From positions 1 to 31,639 of the IMG/VR virus record IMGVR_UViG_3300042945_003213: a stretch of DNA of 31,639 bases; one strand, written 5' to 3'. The notes under the pieces were generated by a model. The model was not told where the DNA came from and made no database searches. It saw nothing but the letters and a program-made list of their open reading frames with translations. The position numbers and the translations under genes are program-made. This stretch comes from a virus. This document shows, piece by piece, positions 14,145 to 22,213 of the stretch. The first letter of the stretch is position 1. Each line of letters opens with the position of its first letter.

Positions 14145-15155
14145 ATGAGTAAAGATTACTATAACATACTTGATGTTAGTCCTCAAGCAACTGATGAAGA
14201 AATAAAAAAAGCATTTAGGACACTATCTCTCCAATATCATCCTGATAAAAATCCAAATGGTGCTGAAAGATTTAAAGAAATAAATGAAGCATATCAAACT
14301 CTATCTAATCCTCAAAAAAAGAGAGTATATGATATGCAAAGAAATTCTGGAGGTGGATTTGGTAATTCATCTTGGAATGATATATTTACTTCAACAGAAG
14401 GTATGTTTTCTGGGTTTGGTTTTGCCGAAGATATGTTTGAAAGAAGAGAACAACCCATTCAACCTTTAGAAGTTCAGGTATTTGCTTCAATTTATGATGC
14501 TATATTCGGAGCAAAAAAACAAGTATCATATAAGAGAAGAACTTGGTGTAGTTCATGTGCTAATACTCATAGTCGTTGTAATACTTGTGGTGGAAGCGGA
14601 ATTATTGTTCAAGTCAAAGGTAATGATTATTTCAGAGTTGAAGAAAGAACTCATTGTTACACATGTAAAGGAACAGGTTCTATTAAACAAAAAACACAAA
14701 ATTGTCCCACAAATTGCCAAGATGGATTTATTTTAGAAGATACAACATTAACATTTGAAATACCTAAAGGTATAGATAAAACTGGAATGTATAGAATGAG
14801 ACATGCTGGGCATGAATCACCTTCTAAAAGAGGACAAAGAGGCGATGTTATTGTTAAAATAGTAGAACAGGCAGAAGAAAATTATGAAAGAGTTGGAAAT
14901 GATATTGTTGTTACGCAACATATTAGATACATAGATTTGGTAACAGGAACGAAAAAAACTATATCTATTTTTGATGATCCAAATCTAACATATGAATACA
15001 AAATAAATAAATGGTTTGATACTGATGAATTGATAAAAATTTGTGATGGTCCTTTCATGAGTGGTAAAACTTATGCAAGAATAAAATTATACATTCCAAA
15101 ACAAGAATTAAATGAAGAACAACTTGAAAACTTAAAAAGAATATGTGAGGACTAA
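14145..15155 (+). CDS. dnaJ: DnaJ (class A type J-domain co-chaperone)
   Basis: A 336-residue protein. Residues 1-65 are a complete J domain (DYYNILDVSPQATDEEIKKAF, the HPD motif at 32-34, then RVYDMQR). A short Gly-rich linker follows. A cysteine zinc-binding region starts at C135 (CSSC, CNTCGGSG, CYTCKGTG, then CPTNCQDGF), after which come two beta-rich substrate-binding domains (FEIPKGIDKTGMYRMRHAG, RGDVIVKI). The protein should stimulate the ATPase of host DnaK and hand over clients such as capsid or tail proteins. The zinc region is irregular: the first module is CSSC-x6-CNTC and the last is CPTNC, and the G/F linker is short, so it is a reduced class A form. Its stop is 1 base from the next ATG. 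Confidence 0.93.
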   Translation: MSKDYYNILDVSPQATDEEIKKAFRTLSLQYHPDKNPNGAERFKEINEAYQTLSNPQKKRVYDMQRNSGGGFGNSSWNDIFTSTEGMFSGFGFAEDMFERREQPIQPLEVQVFASIYDAIFGAKKQVSYKRRTWCSSCANTHSRCNTCGGSGIIVQVKGNDYFRVEERTHCYTCKGTGSIKQKTQNCPTNCQDGFILEDTTLTFEIPKGIDKTGMYRMRHAGHESPSKRGQRGDVIVKIVEQAEENYERVGNDIVVTQHIRYIDLVTGTKKTISIFDDPNLTYEYKINKWFDTDELIKICDGPFMSGKTYARIKLYIPKQELNEEQLENLKRICED

Positions 15156-15156
15156 A

Positions 15157-15651
15157 ATGATAAATAGATTAAGTGAGATTGAAATTCAACTATTAAAAAG
15201 AGTTATCGTTCCAGAAATATTTGTTATTACAAAAAAAGGTTTAGCTCAAGTAATTAGTATTGATAAAAATAGAGTTTTAACTAATAGTAAAGAATATGGT
15301 GAGACTTATTATAGTTATGATGAAATCATTCCTATAATGAAAGGATTTGAACATCTTACTTTTCTTGATTTGTTTAACATTGTAGATATTTTAACTGATA
15401 GAATAGGATATGGAAACTATAAACCCAATCATAATTTTATTCCACACTATTACGAAATAACAGAAGAAAGTATAGATTTGAAAGTTCAAATATATCACAA
15501 TTTTGATATAATTCATTGTGATAACCTAATAACTAATTTAGGTTCAGTATATCATTATTTATTATCTAAAAATTTTGATGTATATAATCTGCATAAAAAA
15601 GGAATAGTAATAATAGACCCAGAGTATTATGGAACAAATAAATTACAATAA
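15157..15651 (+). CDS. Protein of unknown function
   Basis: A 164-residue protein starting at ATG 15157, one base after the dnaJ stop; GTGAGGACTAAAATG gives a GAGG ribosome site with correct spacing, so I prefer it to the in-frame GTG at 15145. Features: VPEIFVITKKGLAQVISI (small beta domain), a GFEHLTFLDLF segment, and a C-terminus SKNFDVYNLHKKGIVIIDPEYY. No membrane segment or catalytic motif recognised. The gene overlaps the following glycosyltransferase by 23 bases, indicating coupled translation of dnaJ, this gene and the transferase. Confidence 0.65.
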   Translation: MINRLSEIEIQLLKRVIVPEIFVITKKGLAQVISIDKNRVLTNSKEYGETYYSYDEIIPIMKGFEHLTFLDLFNIVDILTDRIGYGNYKPNHNFIPHYYEITEESIDLKVQIYHNFDIIHCDNLITNLGSVYHYLLSKNFDVYNLHKKGIVIIDPEYYGTNKLQ

Positions 15652-16432
15652 AATAGGAATAGGAATTGTTACATATAATTCCCCATCAAGATTGAAAATA
15701 TGTTTAGAGACTATTCCAAGTTATATCGAAAATGTTGTAATTGTAAATGATGGTACACCATACGACTTTACAATATATGGCAATCAACATGATGTAATTC
15801 AACATACAAAAAATAAAGGAGTAGCTGGAGCAAAAAATTCTGCTTTACGATATTTGGTTGGTAAAGGTTGTGAACATTTATTTTTATTAGAAGATGATAT
15901 TATTATAAAAGATGATAAAATATTTGAAAAATATATTGAAGCATCTTTGAAATCAGGTATAAAACATTTTAATTATGCTTTACAAGGATATGGAAATTCA
16001 AAAAGAAAGAGTGATGGTACAATAGATCATCCAACACCTGTATATTGTGTTCATTATGATGAAACGCATATTTGTTTCTATCATTGGTGTTCAGGTCCTT
16101 TTATGTATATCCATAAAGATTGTATAGATGCAGTAGGATATATGGATGAAAATTTTTACAATATACATGAGCATGTTGATTATACGAATAGAATTATAAA
16201 CGCTGAATTACATCCGCCATTTTGGTATTTTGCCGATATAGCAAATGCACATCATTATATTAATGATAGTCCTGAATTTAGAAATACAACAATTGAAAAA
16301 AATGATTACTATAATCAAAGATTAATAGGTGCTGATATTTATTTTGAACAAAAGCACGGACATAAACCTCTTAATATTCCACATAAATCAATAGAAGACT
16401 TACTTCTATTTTTACTAAAAATTAAACCTTAA
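15629..16432 (+). CDS. Family 2-like glycosyltransferase
   Basis: A 267-residue GT-A protein. It opens with IGIGIVTYNSPSRLKICLETIP and VVIVNDGTP, the nucleotide-binding strand and loop of GT2 enzymes. KGVAGAKNSALRY follows, then LFLLEDDIIIKDD, where E88-D89-D90 occupies the DXD position. FHWC/YHWCSGPFMYIHKDC and the C-terminal FEQKHGHKP fit acceptor and nucleotide contacts. The EDD form, rather than DXD, is common in GT2 relatives that act on proteins or lipids. No membrane span. The start overlaps the preceding gene by 23 bases. Its product could glycosylate virion proteins or cell-surface glycans; not determined. Confidence 0.78.
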   Translation: MEQINYNKIGIGIVTYNSPSRLKICLETIPSYIENVVIVNDGTPYDFTIYGNQHDVIQHTKNKGVAGAKNSALRYLVGKGCEHLFLLEDDIIIKDDKIFEKYIEASLKSGIKHFNYALQGYGNSKRKSDGTIDHPTPVYCVHYDETHICFYHWCSGPFMYIHKDCIDAVGYMDENFYNIHEHVDYTNRIINAELHPPFWYFADIANAHHYINDSPEFRNTTIEKNDYYNQRLIGADIYFEQKHGHKPLNIPHKSIEDLLLFLLKIKP

Positions 16433-16464
16433 TTTGCATATGTCAAATATTTTTATTATTTTTG
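16433..16464 (+). promoter_or_regulatory. Host-type (Bacteroidetes-like) promoter for the 16501 gene
   Basis: TTTG (16433-16436), 20 bases, then TATTTTTG (16457-16464) match the -33 and -7 boxes of Bacteroidetes promoters. The predicted start near 16469 leaves a leader of about 32 bases that contains TTGAGGTAG just before the ATG, nearly the same leader as that of the 9350 minus-strand gene. Confidence 0.5.
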
Positions 16465-16500
16465 TATTGCAATAGTTTTTTCAAATATGTTGAGGTAGTT

Positions 16501-16851
16501 ATGTCTTATACAAATGATGTATCGGTTATTGTTGAGGACAATTGTGTTAAAGTTGTTGGATATGATGGAGAGATTGATACCATTGTGTTCTTAAAATCAG
16601 ATGGTGATAAACTCGGTAAATCAAAAATTGTAGATAATAGAAATTATAATAGTCCACAAAATGACACTATAATTTTCAAAGATGAAACTTATATTGAAAG
16701 AATGTATGAAATGGCGGTAAAAGAAATTGAACAGATGGATAAAAGAATTGTCGCAGAATCATTTAGAAAAGATGTTTATCTTGATAAAATTAAGGGATAT
16801 ACATTCTCTGAATTTTTTAAGGATAACTTTCGGAAATCAAAAAAAGATTGA
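16501..16851 (+). CDS. Small protein of unknown function
   Basis: A 116-residue protein starting at ATG 16501 behind a good ribosome site (GAGG, 7 bases upstream). An open frame reaching upstream to 16462 would have to start with TTG inside the promoter and is not credible. Residues 1-55 are beta-rich (VSVIVEDNCVKVVGYDGEIDTIVF) and the rest helical and charged (RMYEMAVKEIEQMDKRIVAESF). No membrane segment. An independent promoter and a following terminator make it a single-gene unit. Confidence 0.68.
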   Translation: MSYTNDVSVIVEDNCVKVVGYDGEIDTIVFLKSDGDKLGKSKIVDNRNYNSPQNDTIIFKDETYIERMYEMAVKEIEQMDKRIVAESFRKDVYLDKIKGYTFSEFFKDNFRKSKKD

Positions 16852-16876
16852 AATTAAAATATAATCTTTGATGAAT

Positions 16877-16907
16877 AAGCCCTATTAGAAAATAATAGGG
16901 CTTTTTT
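16877..16907 (+). terminator. Intrinsic terminator after the 16501 gene
   Basis: AAGCCCTATTA (16877-16887) pairs with TAATAGGGCTT (16893-16903) around a 5-base loop, followed by a T run. Confidence 0.92.
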
Positions 16908-16989
16908 ATTAAAAACTGAGGATAATTAAATAATTAAGGTAAAATGTAAATATAAAATTCAATTTTTAAGTAAATTTCATTTTTACTTT

Positions 16990-17004
16990 TGATATATAGT
17001 ATTA
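16990..17004 (+). promoter_or_regulatory. Putative late promoter element for the tail sheath gene
   Basis: TGATATATAGTATTA differs in one base from the TGATATATAGAATA elements at 21443 and 27196. It is about 40 bases before the sheath ATG. Confidence 0.6.
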
Positions 17005-17030
17005 GTAAAACCCTCATTAGAGGAAAAAAA

Positions 17031-17051
17031 ATGCTTCTTAAATATGGCTAA
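17031..17051 (+). other. Possible six-codon leader ORF overlapping the sheath start
   Basis: ATG 17031 follows the purine-rich GAGGAAAAAAA and encodes MLLKYG before a TAA at 17049-17051, which overlaps the sheath ATG (17044) in another frame. The only Shine-Dalgarno-like sequence here serves this ATG and not the sheath ATG, so it could couple or tune sheath translation. Weak but specific. Confidence 0.3.
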
Positions 17052-20000
17052 AATTAAACTGGACCTGACTCAGTTCAAAGCATCTGGAGTATACACATTA
17101 GAATTTGACGCATCTGAAAGTATTATTCTTAATACACAGACAGTTCGTTTAGTTGTAGGTTTCTCAAGAAAAGGACCTTTCAATTCACCTGTATATTTGC
17201 CTGATGTTAAAACTGCAAGACGAATATTTGGAGAAATCGATCCTTTCTTGGAATCAAGAGGTAGTTTTTTCCATAGATCGTTATTTACTTGTTTAGATAT
17301 AGGACCTGTTTTTGGTCTTAATCTATTGCCGTTAAATAACCAACCTATTTCTCAAGGTGGAGATGCCACAGAGTACCGATCATTCTCAGTAGATACTGCT
17401 GAAACCAATGGTAGTGTAACAAAGGCTCTTTATTCTAATTTCTATAATACTCAAAGATTTTGGTATCCTGATGAAACAAATTTGGTTGCTATTGCAAATG
17501 CAAATGCTTCAAACACTGGAAAATTACTTCATATTGTAAATTTGAGCCAAGGACCACTTTCTGTTATCATCCGTAAAACAGTTGTTAATGGATTTGATAT
17601 TACAGCAAGAGATTGGTATGGTCAATCTGGTGAAGAAAAACCAGCATATATTGAAGACTTTGATTATATCGCAGATTACTTTGTAGAAGTTATTATTGTT
17701 CAAGGAAATTGGACAAACTATAAGAAACTTTCTACTGATCCAATATTCTCAAAATATTTCAACGAAAGAGGTATTCTTAAATCACAATTAAATGCATTTC
17801 TTTCATCAGAAGAAATCAATACTGTTGCAAGATTTAATGGATGCTTGATACCTGATTTTGTTGATGGTAATGGTGTAAATCATTCACTTGATACTATTGT
17901 TAATAATAGTGTTGCTACAACAGGTGTATTTTTAGCTTTTAATAAAGAAGCATTAGCTGATTATGAAACATCTACATCAAAATATGATGTAATTGGTCAT
18001 CATTTGGCTGATCCAGCATATAATGTAGATTATTTGGATATGTTGTCATATAAGACTAATGTTAAAGAAGAATTTACCTATACTGAAAACACAGGAAGTT
18101 TTACATCAACAACTTATGATGCAGAAACATCTGGAGATTATTATACAGAATCATATAAAGGTAGAGGTTCTCAAGGTGCATTCAAGAATGTTTTGGTTCT
18201 AAAAAGACCTGCATCAACATCTGTAGTAAAATATGCAGAATACCAATTTATCGTAAGTAATTTGATAGTAGGTGGTTCTGTAATTCAAATGGATAGTGGT
18301 GATTGGGCAAGAGTTGAATCAAAACAAGAAACATTAGATTCAAGTGGGAATACGATTTTGAAAATTACATTCTCACATCCTGATAAAGCTGATGAATTAA
18401 CAATGACACCCGTTAATGTTTTAGCGGCTACATTCCAAACATCACAGACAGTAACATTAACAAGTGGTTCAGATACATTTACAGTATCATCTGCTACTAA
18501 CATTCGTGAAAATCAGCCTATCACAGGAACAGGTATTCCTTCGGGTACATACATAACTGATATTACTGGAACAACTATTACAATGTCTGCAAATGCGACT
18601 GCAAGTGGTAGTGTTTTAGTAACATTTGGTGGTTCTATTGTTTTGAGTGGTGATCAAACAGGTGATATTGCAGATGGTGATGAAGTTCTTATTAAAAATT
18701 CTCAAGACACAACTACATTTTATGTAGATGTTAATGATTCACCAATTCTTAATGGTTCTTCAAATACAATCGTACCATTAGTGAATGTATTAAACTTGCA
18801 GGATATGACATATAACCCAAGTTATTACACATCAACATTTGGTGCTTTACAATTCCCTGATTTATCAGGCGACCAAATTACTATAGCTTACACTCCTGAT
18901 TTGTTTTATTTTGATACAACAGGAGCAGTTAATAAGTTTATTGCTTATCCATATTCACAAATCTATAAAGATTATGACTCTGGTTTCTTAACAAATGGTG
19001 ATAAATACTATTATGGTTCTACTGATTTTTATTATTTGAAATATGGTAAATCAGCAGATGCAGATGGTATTCCAGTTCTTGAAATTAGAGCATATGAAGA
19101 TAGTGCATTGAATACTGTTATTTCAGAATCAACAACATATATTGAAGTTAATGCAGCATTAACAGGTAATCCTGATGCAGCTTATGTTGTAGGTGGAACT
19201 TATTGGGCATTAAATGCACCTGGTGACGGAACAGATTTGGATGCAGGTTATGCTGCCGAACTTGAATATGTTGGAGCATCAACAAACACATCAAATGAAA
19301 TTTTCAAAGTTATTGGTTATTACACAACAACTGGAACAGGTGGTGCTGTAGTTGCTGATGCAACTGTTGAAATTACTGATGTATTTGATGGTTCAAGCGT
19401 AATTACAACTGATGATTCAGGAGAACCATTCACAGCATTGAACTTACAAGGTGCTGTAACTGGAACATATACACAAATCGGTTCATTTATTGATATTTTG
19501 AATTATGTTAAAGATGGTGCAATTAATTCATCAGGAACTATAAACATTTATCCATTTGCAGATTCTTTCTCTGAAACATTTGTTGTACAAGCATGGAATG
19601 CTACAAAAACAGAGGTTGATGTAAATGTAGCAGATGCAACTGGATTAGATGTAGGTCAATATCTTGTATCATATACAACTGATGATGAAGGTGCTGATGT
19701 TTATAGACTTACAAAGATTATTAGAAAGAGAAAGATTTTTGATGAAACAACTTCTCTTTTCAAATTCCGTTATACTGTAAATCAACCAATTCAAATTCTT
19801 AATGAATATGGTACAGGCGATAAAACTATCACAAGATATAAGTCAATAGACGATTTTGTTACTACTTATGAATTCTCAGGTATGAGTGGTTTCAAATTAA
19901 CATCATTCCACTTGCCAGGTGATAGAACTAATAAGCAATCTCAAATGGAGAAGATTTATGAAGTTCTTGAAACTACTAATCTTTTTGAAGCATTAACAAG

Positions 20001-20946
20001 TCGTGATGTTATCCAATTCCGTTATATTGTTGATACATTTGATGGTGGATTACAACCAAATAATTATCCAAAGAGCATTCTTTCTAAATTAGCTAAAGAA
20101 CGCTTGAAGTGTTTGGCTCTGCTTAATCCTCCTTCTGCAAAACAATTTGAAGCATCTACAGATCCTAGATTTACAGATGAACCAGATCCAGCAGGAGGTA
20201 ATCCAAGACCATTGTTGAATACATCTTATATTGCAACAGGTGGAAATCAATCTCTTGGACCAAGTTTCTCATATTCATTACCAGATGAAGAAAATGGAGC
20301 AAAACATGCAGCATTTTTCTTCCCTTACATAATTTTGAGAGATGGAACAAAGAATATAATAGTACCACCAGCAGCTCATGTTTCAAACAATTTTGTTTTG
20401 AAATTCATTAATGGTTTCCCTTACTCAATTGTTGCAGGACCTAGAAGAGGTATATTGTCAGATAGTCGTTTGGTTGGTCCTGAAATTGATTTGTCAGATA
20501 ACGATAGAGAATCACTTGAACCATTTGGTTTGAATCCTATTGTTAAGAGAGCGAGACTTGGTACAATGATTTATGGAAATCAAACTGCATACCAAAAAGT
20601 ACCATCTGCAATGAACAATGTTCATGTTCGTGATTTGCTGATCACTATTGAAGAAGGTGTTGAAGATATTTTAGCAAGATACATCTTTGAATTTAATGAT
20701 GCAACAACACGATTGGAAATTAAGTCTATTGTAGATACATTCTTAGATGGTGTTAGATCAGCAGGTGGAATATACAATTTCTTCACACAAATGGATGATA
20801 CAAACAATCCTCCTGAAATCATTGACCAAAACAAAGCTATTATTGATATTGCAGTAGAACCAGCAAGAGGTATTCAAGTTGCAATTTCAAGAATTACAGT
20901 TACGAAGACAGGTGGAGCAAACGCATCAGCGTTTCAGTTTGTTTAA
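17044..20946 (+). CDS. Tail sheath protein, T4 gp18-like, greatly enlarged
   Basis: A 1300-residue protein, about twice the length of T4 gp18. The N-terminus (LTQFKASGVYTLEFDASESI, VRLVVGFSRKGPFNSPVY) and the C-terminus (LNPIVKRARLGTMIYGNQTAY, VRDLLITIEEGVEDILARYIFEFND, RTVT-like last strand) are those of contractile-tail sheath subunits; the C-terminal part makes the inter-ring mesh. The extra length lies in the middle, where outward-facing domains are tolerated. It includes residues about 463-536, a Thr/Ser-rich beta domain (TLTSGSDTFTVSSATNI, GTYITDITGTTITMS), and 700-808, a copy of the domain found in the capsid protein. It has its own late promoter element and is followed by a long hairpin. 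Confidence 0.9.
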   Translation: MAKIKLDLTQFKASGVYTLEFDASESIILNTQTVRLVVGFSRKGPFNSPVYLPDVKTARRIFGEIDPFLESRGSFFHRSLFTCLDIGPVFGLNLLPLNNQPISQGGDATEYRSFSVDTAETNGSVTKALYSNFYNTQRFWYPDETNLVAIANANASNTGKLLHIVNLSQGPLSVIIRKTVVNGFDITARDWYGQSGEEKPAYIEDFDYIADYFVEVIIVQGNWTNYKKLSTDPIFSKYFNERGILKSQLNAFLSSEEINTVARFNGCLIPDFVDGNGVNHSLDTIVNNSVATTGVFLAFNKEALADYETSTSKYDVIGHHLADPAYNVDYLDMLSYKTNVKEEFTYTENTGSFTSTTYDAETSGDYYTESYKGRGSQGAFKNVLVLKRPASTSVVKYAEYQFIVSNLIVGGSVIQMDSGDWARVESKQETLDSSGNTILKITFSHPDKADELTMTPVNVLAATFQTSQTVTLTSGSDTFTVSSATNIRENQPITGTGIPSGTYITDITGTTITMSANATASGSVLVTFGGSIVLSGDQTGDIADGDEVLIKNSQDTTTFYVDVNDSPILNGSSNTIVPLVNVLNLQDMTYNPSYYTSTFGALQFPDLSGDQITIAYTPDLFYFDTTGAVNKFIAYPYSQIYKDYDSGFLTNGDKYYYGSTDFYYLKYGKSADADGIPVLEIRAYEDSALNTVISESTTYIEVNAALTGNPDAAYVVGGTYWALNAPGDGTDLDAGYAAELEYVGASTNTSNEIFKVIGYYTTTGTGGAVVADATVEITDVFDGSSVITTDDSGEPFTALNLQGAVTGTYTQIGSFIDILNYVKDGAINSSGTINIYPFADSFSETFVVQAWNATKTEVDVNVADATGLDVGQYLVSYTTDDEGADVYRLTKIIRKRKIFDETTSLFKFRYTVNQPIQILNEYGTGDKTITRYKSIDDFVTTYEFSGMSGFKLTSFHLPGDRTNKQSQMEKIYEVLETTNLFEALTSRDVIQFRYIVDTFDGGLQPNNYPKSILSKLAKERLKCLALLNPPSAKQFEASTDPRFTDEPDPAGGNPRPLLNTSYIATGGNQSLGPSFSYSLPDEENGAKHAAFFFPYIILRDGTKNIIVPPAAHVSNNFVLKFINGFPYSIVAGPRRGILSDSRLVGPEIDLSDNDRESLEPFGLNPIVKRARLGTMIYGNQTAYQKVPSAMNNVHVRDLLITIEEGVEDILARYIFEFNDATTRLEIKSIVDTFLDGVRSAGGIYNFFTQMDDTNNPPEIIDQNKAIIDIAVEPARGIQVAISRITVTKTGGANASAFQFV
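18430..18651 (+). other. Thr/Ser-rich beta domain inserted in the sheath
   Basis: Encodes sheath residues 463-536, with pattern VTLTSGSDTFTVSSATNI, QPITGTGIPSGTYI, ITGTTITMSANATASG and VTF. The same wording is familiar from repeat modules of phage tail and bacterial surface proteins (from memory, no search made). Only one copy is in this window, so it looks like an acquired module. Confidence 0.55.
19141..19467 (+). repeat. Sheath copy of a domain shared with the major capsid protein
   Basis: Encodes sheath residues 700-808: NAALTGNPDAAYVVG, TYWALN, GDGTDLDAGYA, EYVGAS, KVIGYYTTTGTGGAV, EITDVF, VITT, TALNLQ and TGT. It aligns along its whole length with capsid residues 137-252, with short gaps only near the end. 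Confidence 0.9.
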
Positions 20947-20952
20947 TTGAAT

Positions 20953-21004
20953 GGTGGTTAAAATGTCCAGTTTTCATAATAAGAAACTGGACATTTACCC
21001 CACC
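20953..21004 (+). terminator. Long hairpin after the sheath gene, probable terminator
   Basis: A perfect 13-bp stem AAATGTCCAGTTT / AAACTGGACATTT (20961-20973 and 20984-20996) with a 10-base loop is extended by an outer GGTGG/CCACC pairing (20953-20957, 21000-21004) across a small internal loop. A T-rich run follows about 5-10 bases later (ATAATTTTTTG). The T run is offset, so RNA 3'-end protection is an alternative. Confidence 0.6.
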
Positions 21005-21021
21005 TATAATTTTTTGATTTT

Positions 21022-21375
21022 ATGATAATATCAACTTATTCAAAGTTTTTGCAACAGCAAAAGCATCAATTTGAATCTCAAAACATTATGGCTCAAAACT
21101 TGAGCCAAAATATTGTAGAGGAAAGGGATAAACTAGTAAAAAAGATAAGTTATATTGTTAGTTCTGCATCAGAAGCAGGTGTTCAAATCCAAATAGATTC
21201 TGATGATGTTGATTTTGGAAAGCCAAGAGTAAAAGTTTTAATTAATGGAAATGAATATACATTCACTCTTGAAGGAAAGATGATACAAATTCAGAGTTCT
21301 GATGGTGGCGTTCTTGACAATTTCAAAGGAACTTCAAAGCAAATAGTAGATAAAATAATTAGTCATAATTTTTGA
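21022..21375 (+). CDS. Small protein of unknown function between sheath and tube genes
   Basis: A 117-residue protein: residues 1-50 are helical and Gln-rich (YSKFLQQQKHQFESQNIMAQNLSQ), the remainder a small beta domain (VQIQIDSDDVDFGKPRVKVLINGNEYTFTLEG, IQIQSSDGG). No membrane span. In T4 the sheath and tube genes are adjacent; here this gene and a new late promoter separate them. It may be a tail-assembly factor, by position only. There is no clear Shine-Dalgarno; a later ATG (21088, MAQNLSQ) could also serve as start. Confidence 0.55.
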   Translation: MIISTYSKFLQQQKHQFESQNIMAQNLSQNIVEERDKLVKKISYIVSSASEAGVQIQIDSDDVDFGKPRVKVLINGNEYTFTLEGKMIQIQSSDGGVLDNFKGTSKQIVDKIISHNF

Positions 21376-21442
21376 TTAGTTTGATAAAATGTCAAAAAAA
21401 AGTTCTAAAATATAAAAGAAAATAAATTTTTAGAAAAAACTT

Positions 21443-21456
21443 TGATATATAGAATA
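21443..21456 (+). promoter_or_regulatory. Putative late promoter element for the tail tube gene
   Basis: TGATATATAGAATA, identical over 14 bases to the element at 27196-27209. It lies 43 bases before ATG 21500. A small hairpin AGATGT-caa-ACATCT (21459-21473) follows, probably at the very 5' end of the transcript. Confidence 0.65.
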
Positions 21457-21499
21457 TAAGATGTCAAACATCTAAGATAAAAATAAGAACCCGAAACAA

Positions 21500-22072
21500 A
21501 TGGGACTTTTACCACACTATAAAAACTCAAAAGCAGGTATGGAGCAATTCGAACCTGTGTATATGAATCTTTTTCAAGTATCTTTAATTCCACCACCAGG
21601 TGTTACTGTATGGGACAAAGAACTTATTATTGAAAATGTTATTTCGGTTAAAGGAATGGCAGTTGATCAAAATCCAGATCAGCAAGTTATACAAACATTC
21701 AAAGGTCATAAGAGATCATATGCAGGATCATTGGTAACAAATACATATGTTGATGTAGCATTGAGTTTTGAAGTAAATATCAATAATGATAATTCAATGT
21801 ATGTTTATAAAGCACTACGCAGATGGTGTGATTTAGTTCGTGATCCATTAACTGGAGCAATGACACCTAAATTGTCTTATGCATCAAAACAATCTTTGAT
21901 GACTATCCATTTGTATAAAAAGAATGGTGATATTGTTCGTACTTGGATTTACCCAAGTGTTTTCCCCATTAGTCCCCTTCCTGTTATGGATTTGGATTAT
22001 ACTCAACAGACAAACTATAAGATTGATGGTTTTAAATTTAGAGCAGACTACTGGGAAGATATTACGCTATAA
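21500..22072 (+). CDS. Tail tube protein, T4 gp19-like
   Basis: A 190-residue protein, close to the T4 gp19 length (163). Features: YMNLFQVSLIPP near the N-terminus, KGMAVDQNPDQQVIQTFKGHKRSYAG, VDVALSFEVNINNDNSMYVYKALRRWCDLVRDP, then MTIHLYKKNGDIVRTWIYPSVFP and KIDGFKFRADYWED. These are the conserved elements of the tube subunit that stacks as hexameric rings inside the sheath. It is preceded by a late promoter element and followed by a strong terminator, so it can be expressed as a single-gene unit at high level. Confidence 0.88.
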   Translation: MGLLPHYKNSKAGMEQFEPVYMNLFQVSLIPPPGVTVWDKELIIENVISVKGMAVDQNPDQQVIQTFKGHKRSYAGSLVTNTYVDVALSFEVNINNDNSMYVYKALRRWCDLVRDPLTGAMTPKLSYASKQSLMTIHLYKKNGDIVRTWIYPSVFPISPLPVMDLDYTQQTNYKIDGFKFRADYWEDITL

Positions 22073-22120
22073 TTGGTTATTTATTATTTGGGTGTGTTCA
22101 TTTAGTTTTATGTATTTCAG

Positions 22121-22149
22121 AAGAGGGATTTTATATCCCTCTTTTTTTT
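22121..22149 (+). terminator. Intrinsic terminator after the tail tube gene
   Basis: AAGAGGGAT (22121-22129) pairs with ATCCCTCTT (22135-22143) around TTTAT, followed by a run of about nine T. Confidence 0.93.
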
Positions 22150-22164
22150 TATCTATCAACTTTT

Positions 22165-22172
22165 TATATTTG
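22165..22172 (+). promoter_or_regulatory. Possible host-type -7 box for the topoisomerase operon
   Basis: TATATTTG matches TAnnTTTG and lies between the tube terminator and ATG 22214, giving a leader of about 37 bases. No good TTTG is seen at the -33 position, so support is weak. Confidence 0.3.
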
Positions 22173-22213
22173 TTTGATATAATCAATAGTATTTCAATTT
22201 ATTCTAAATAATA

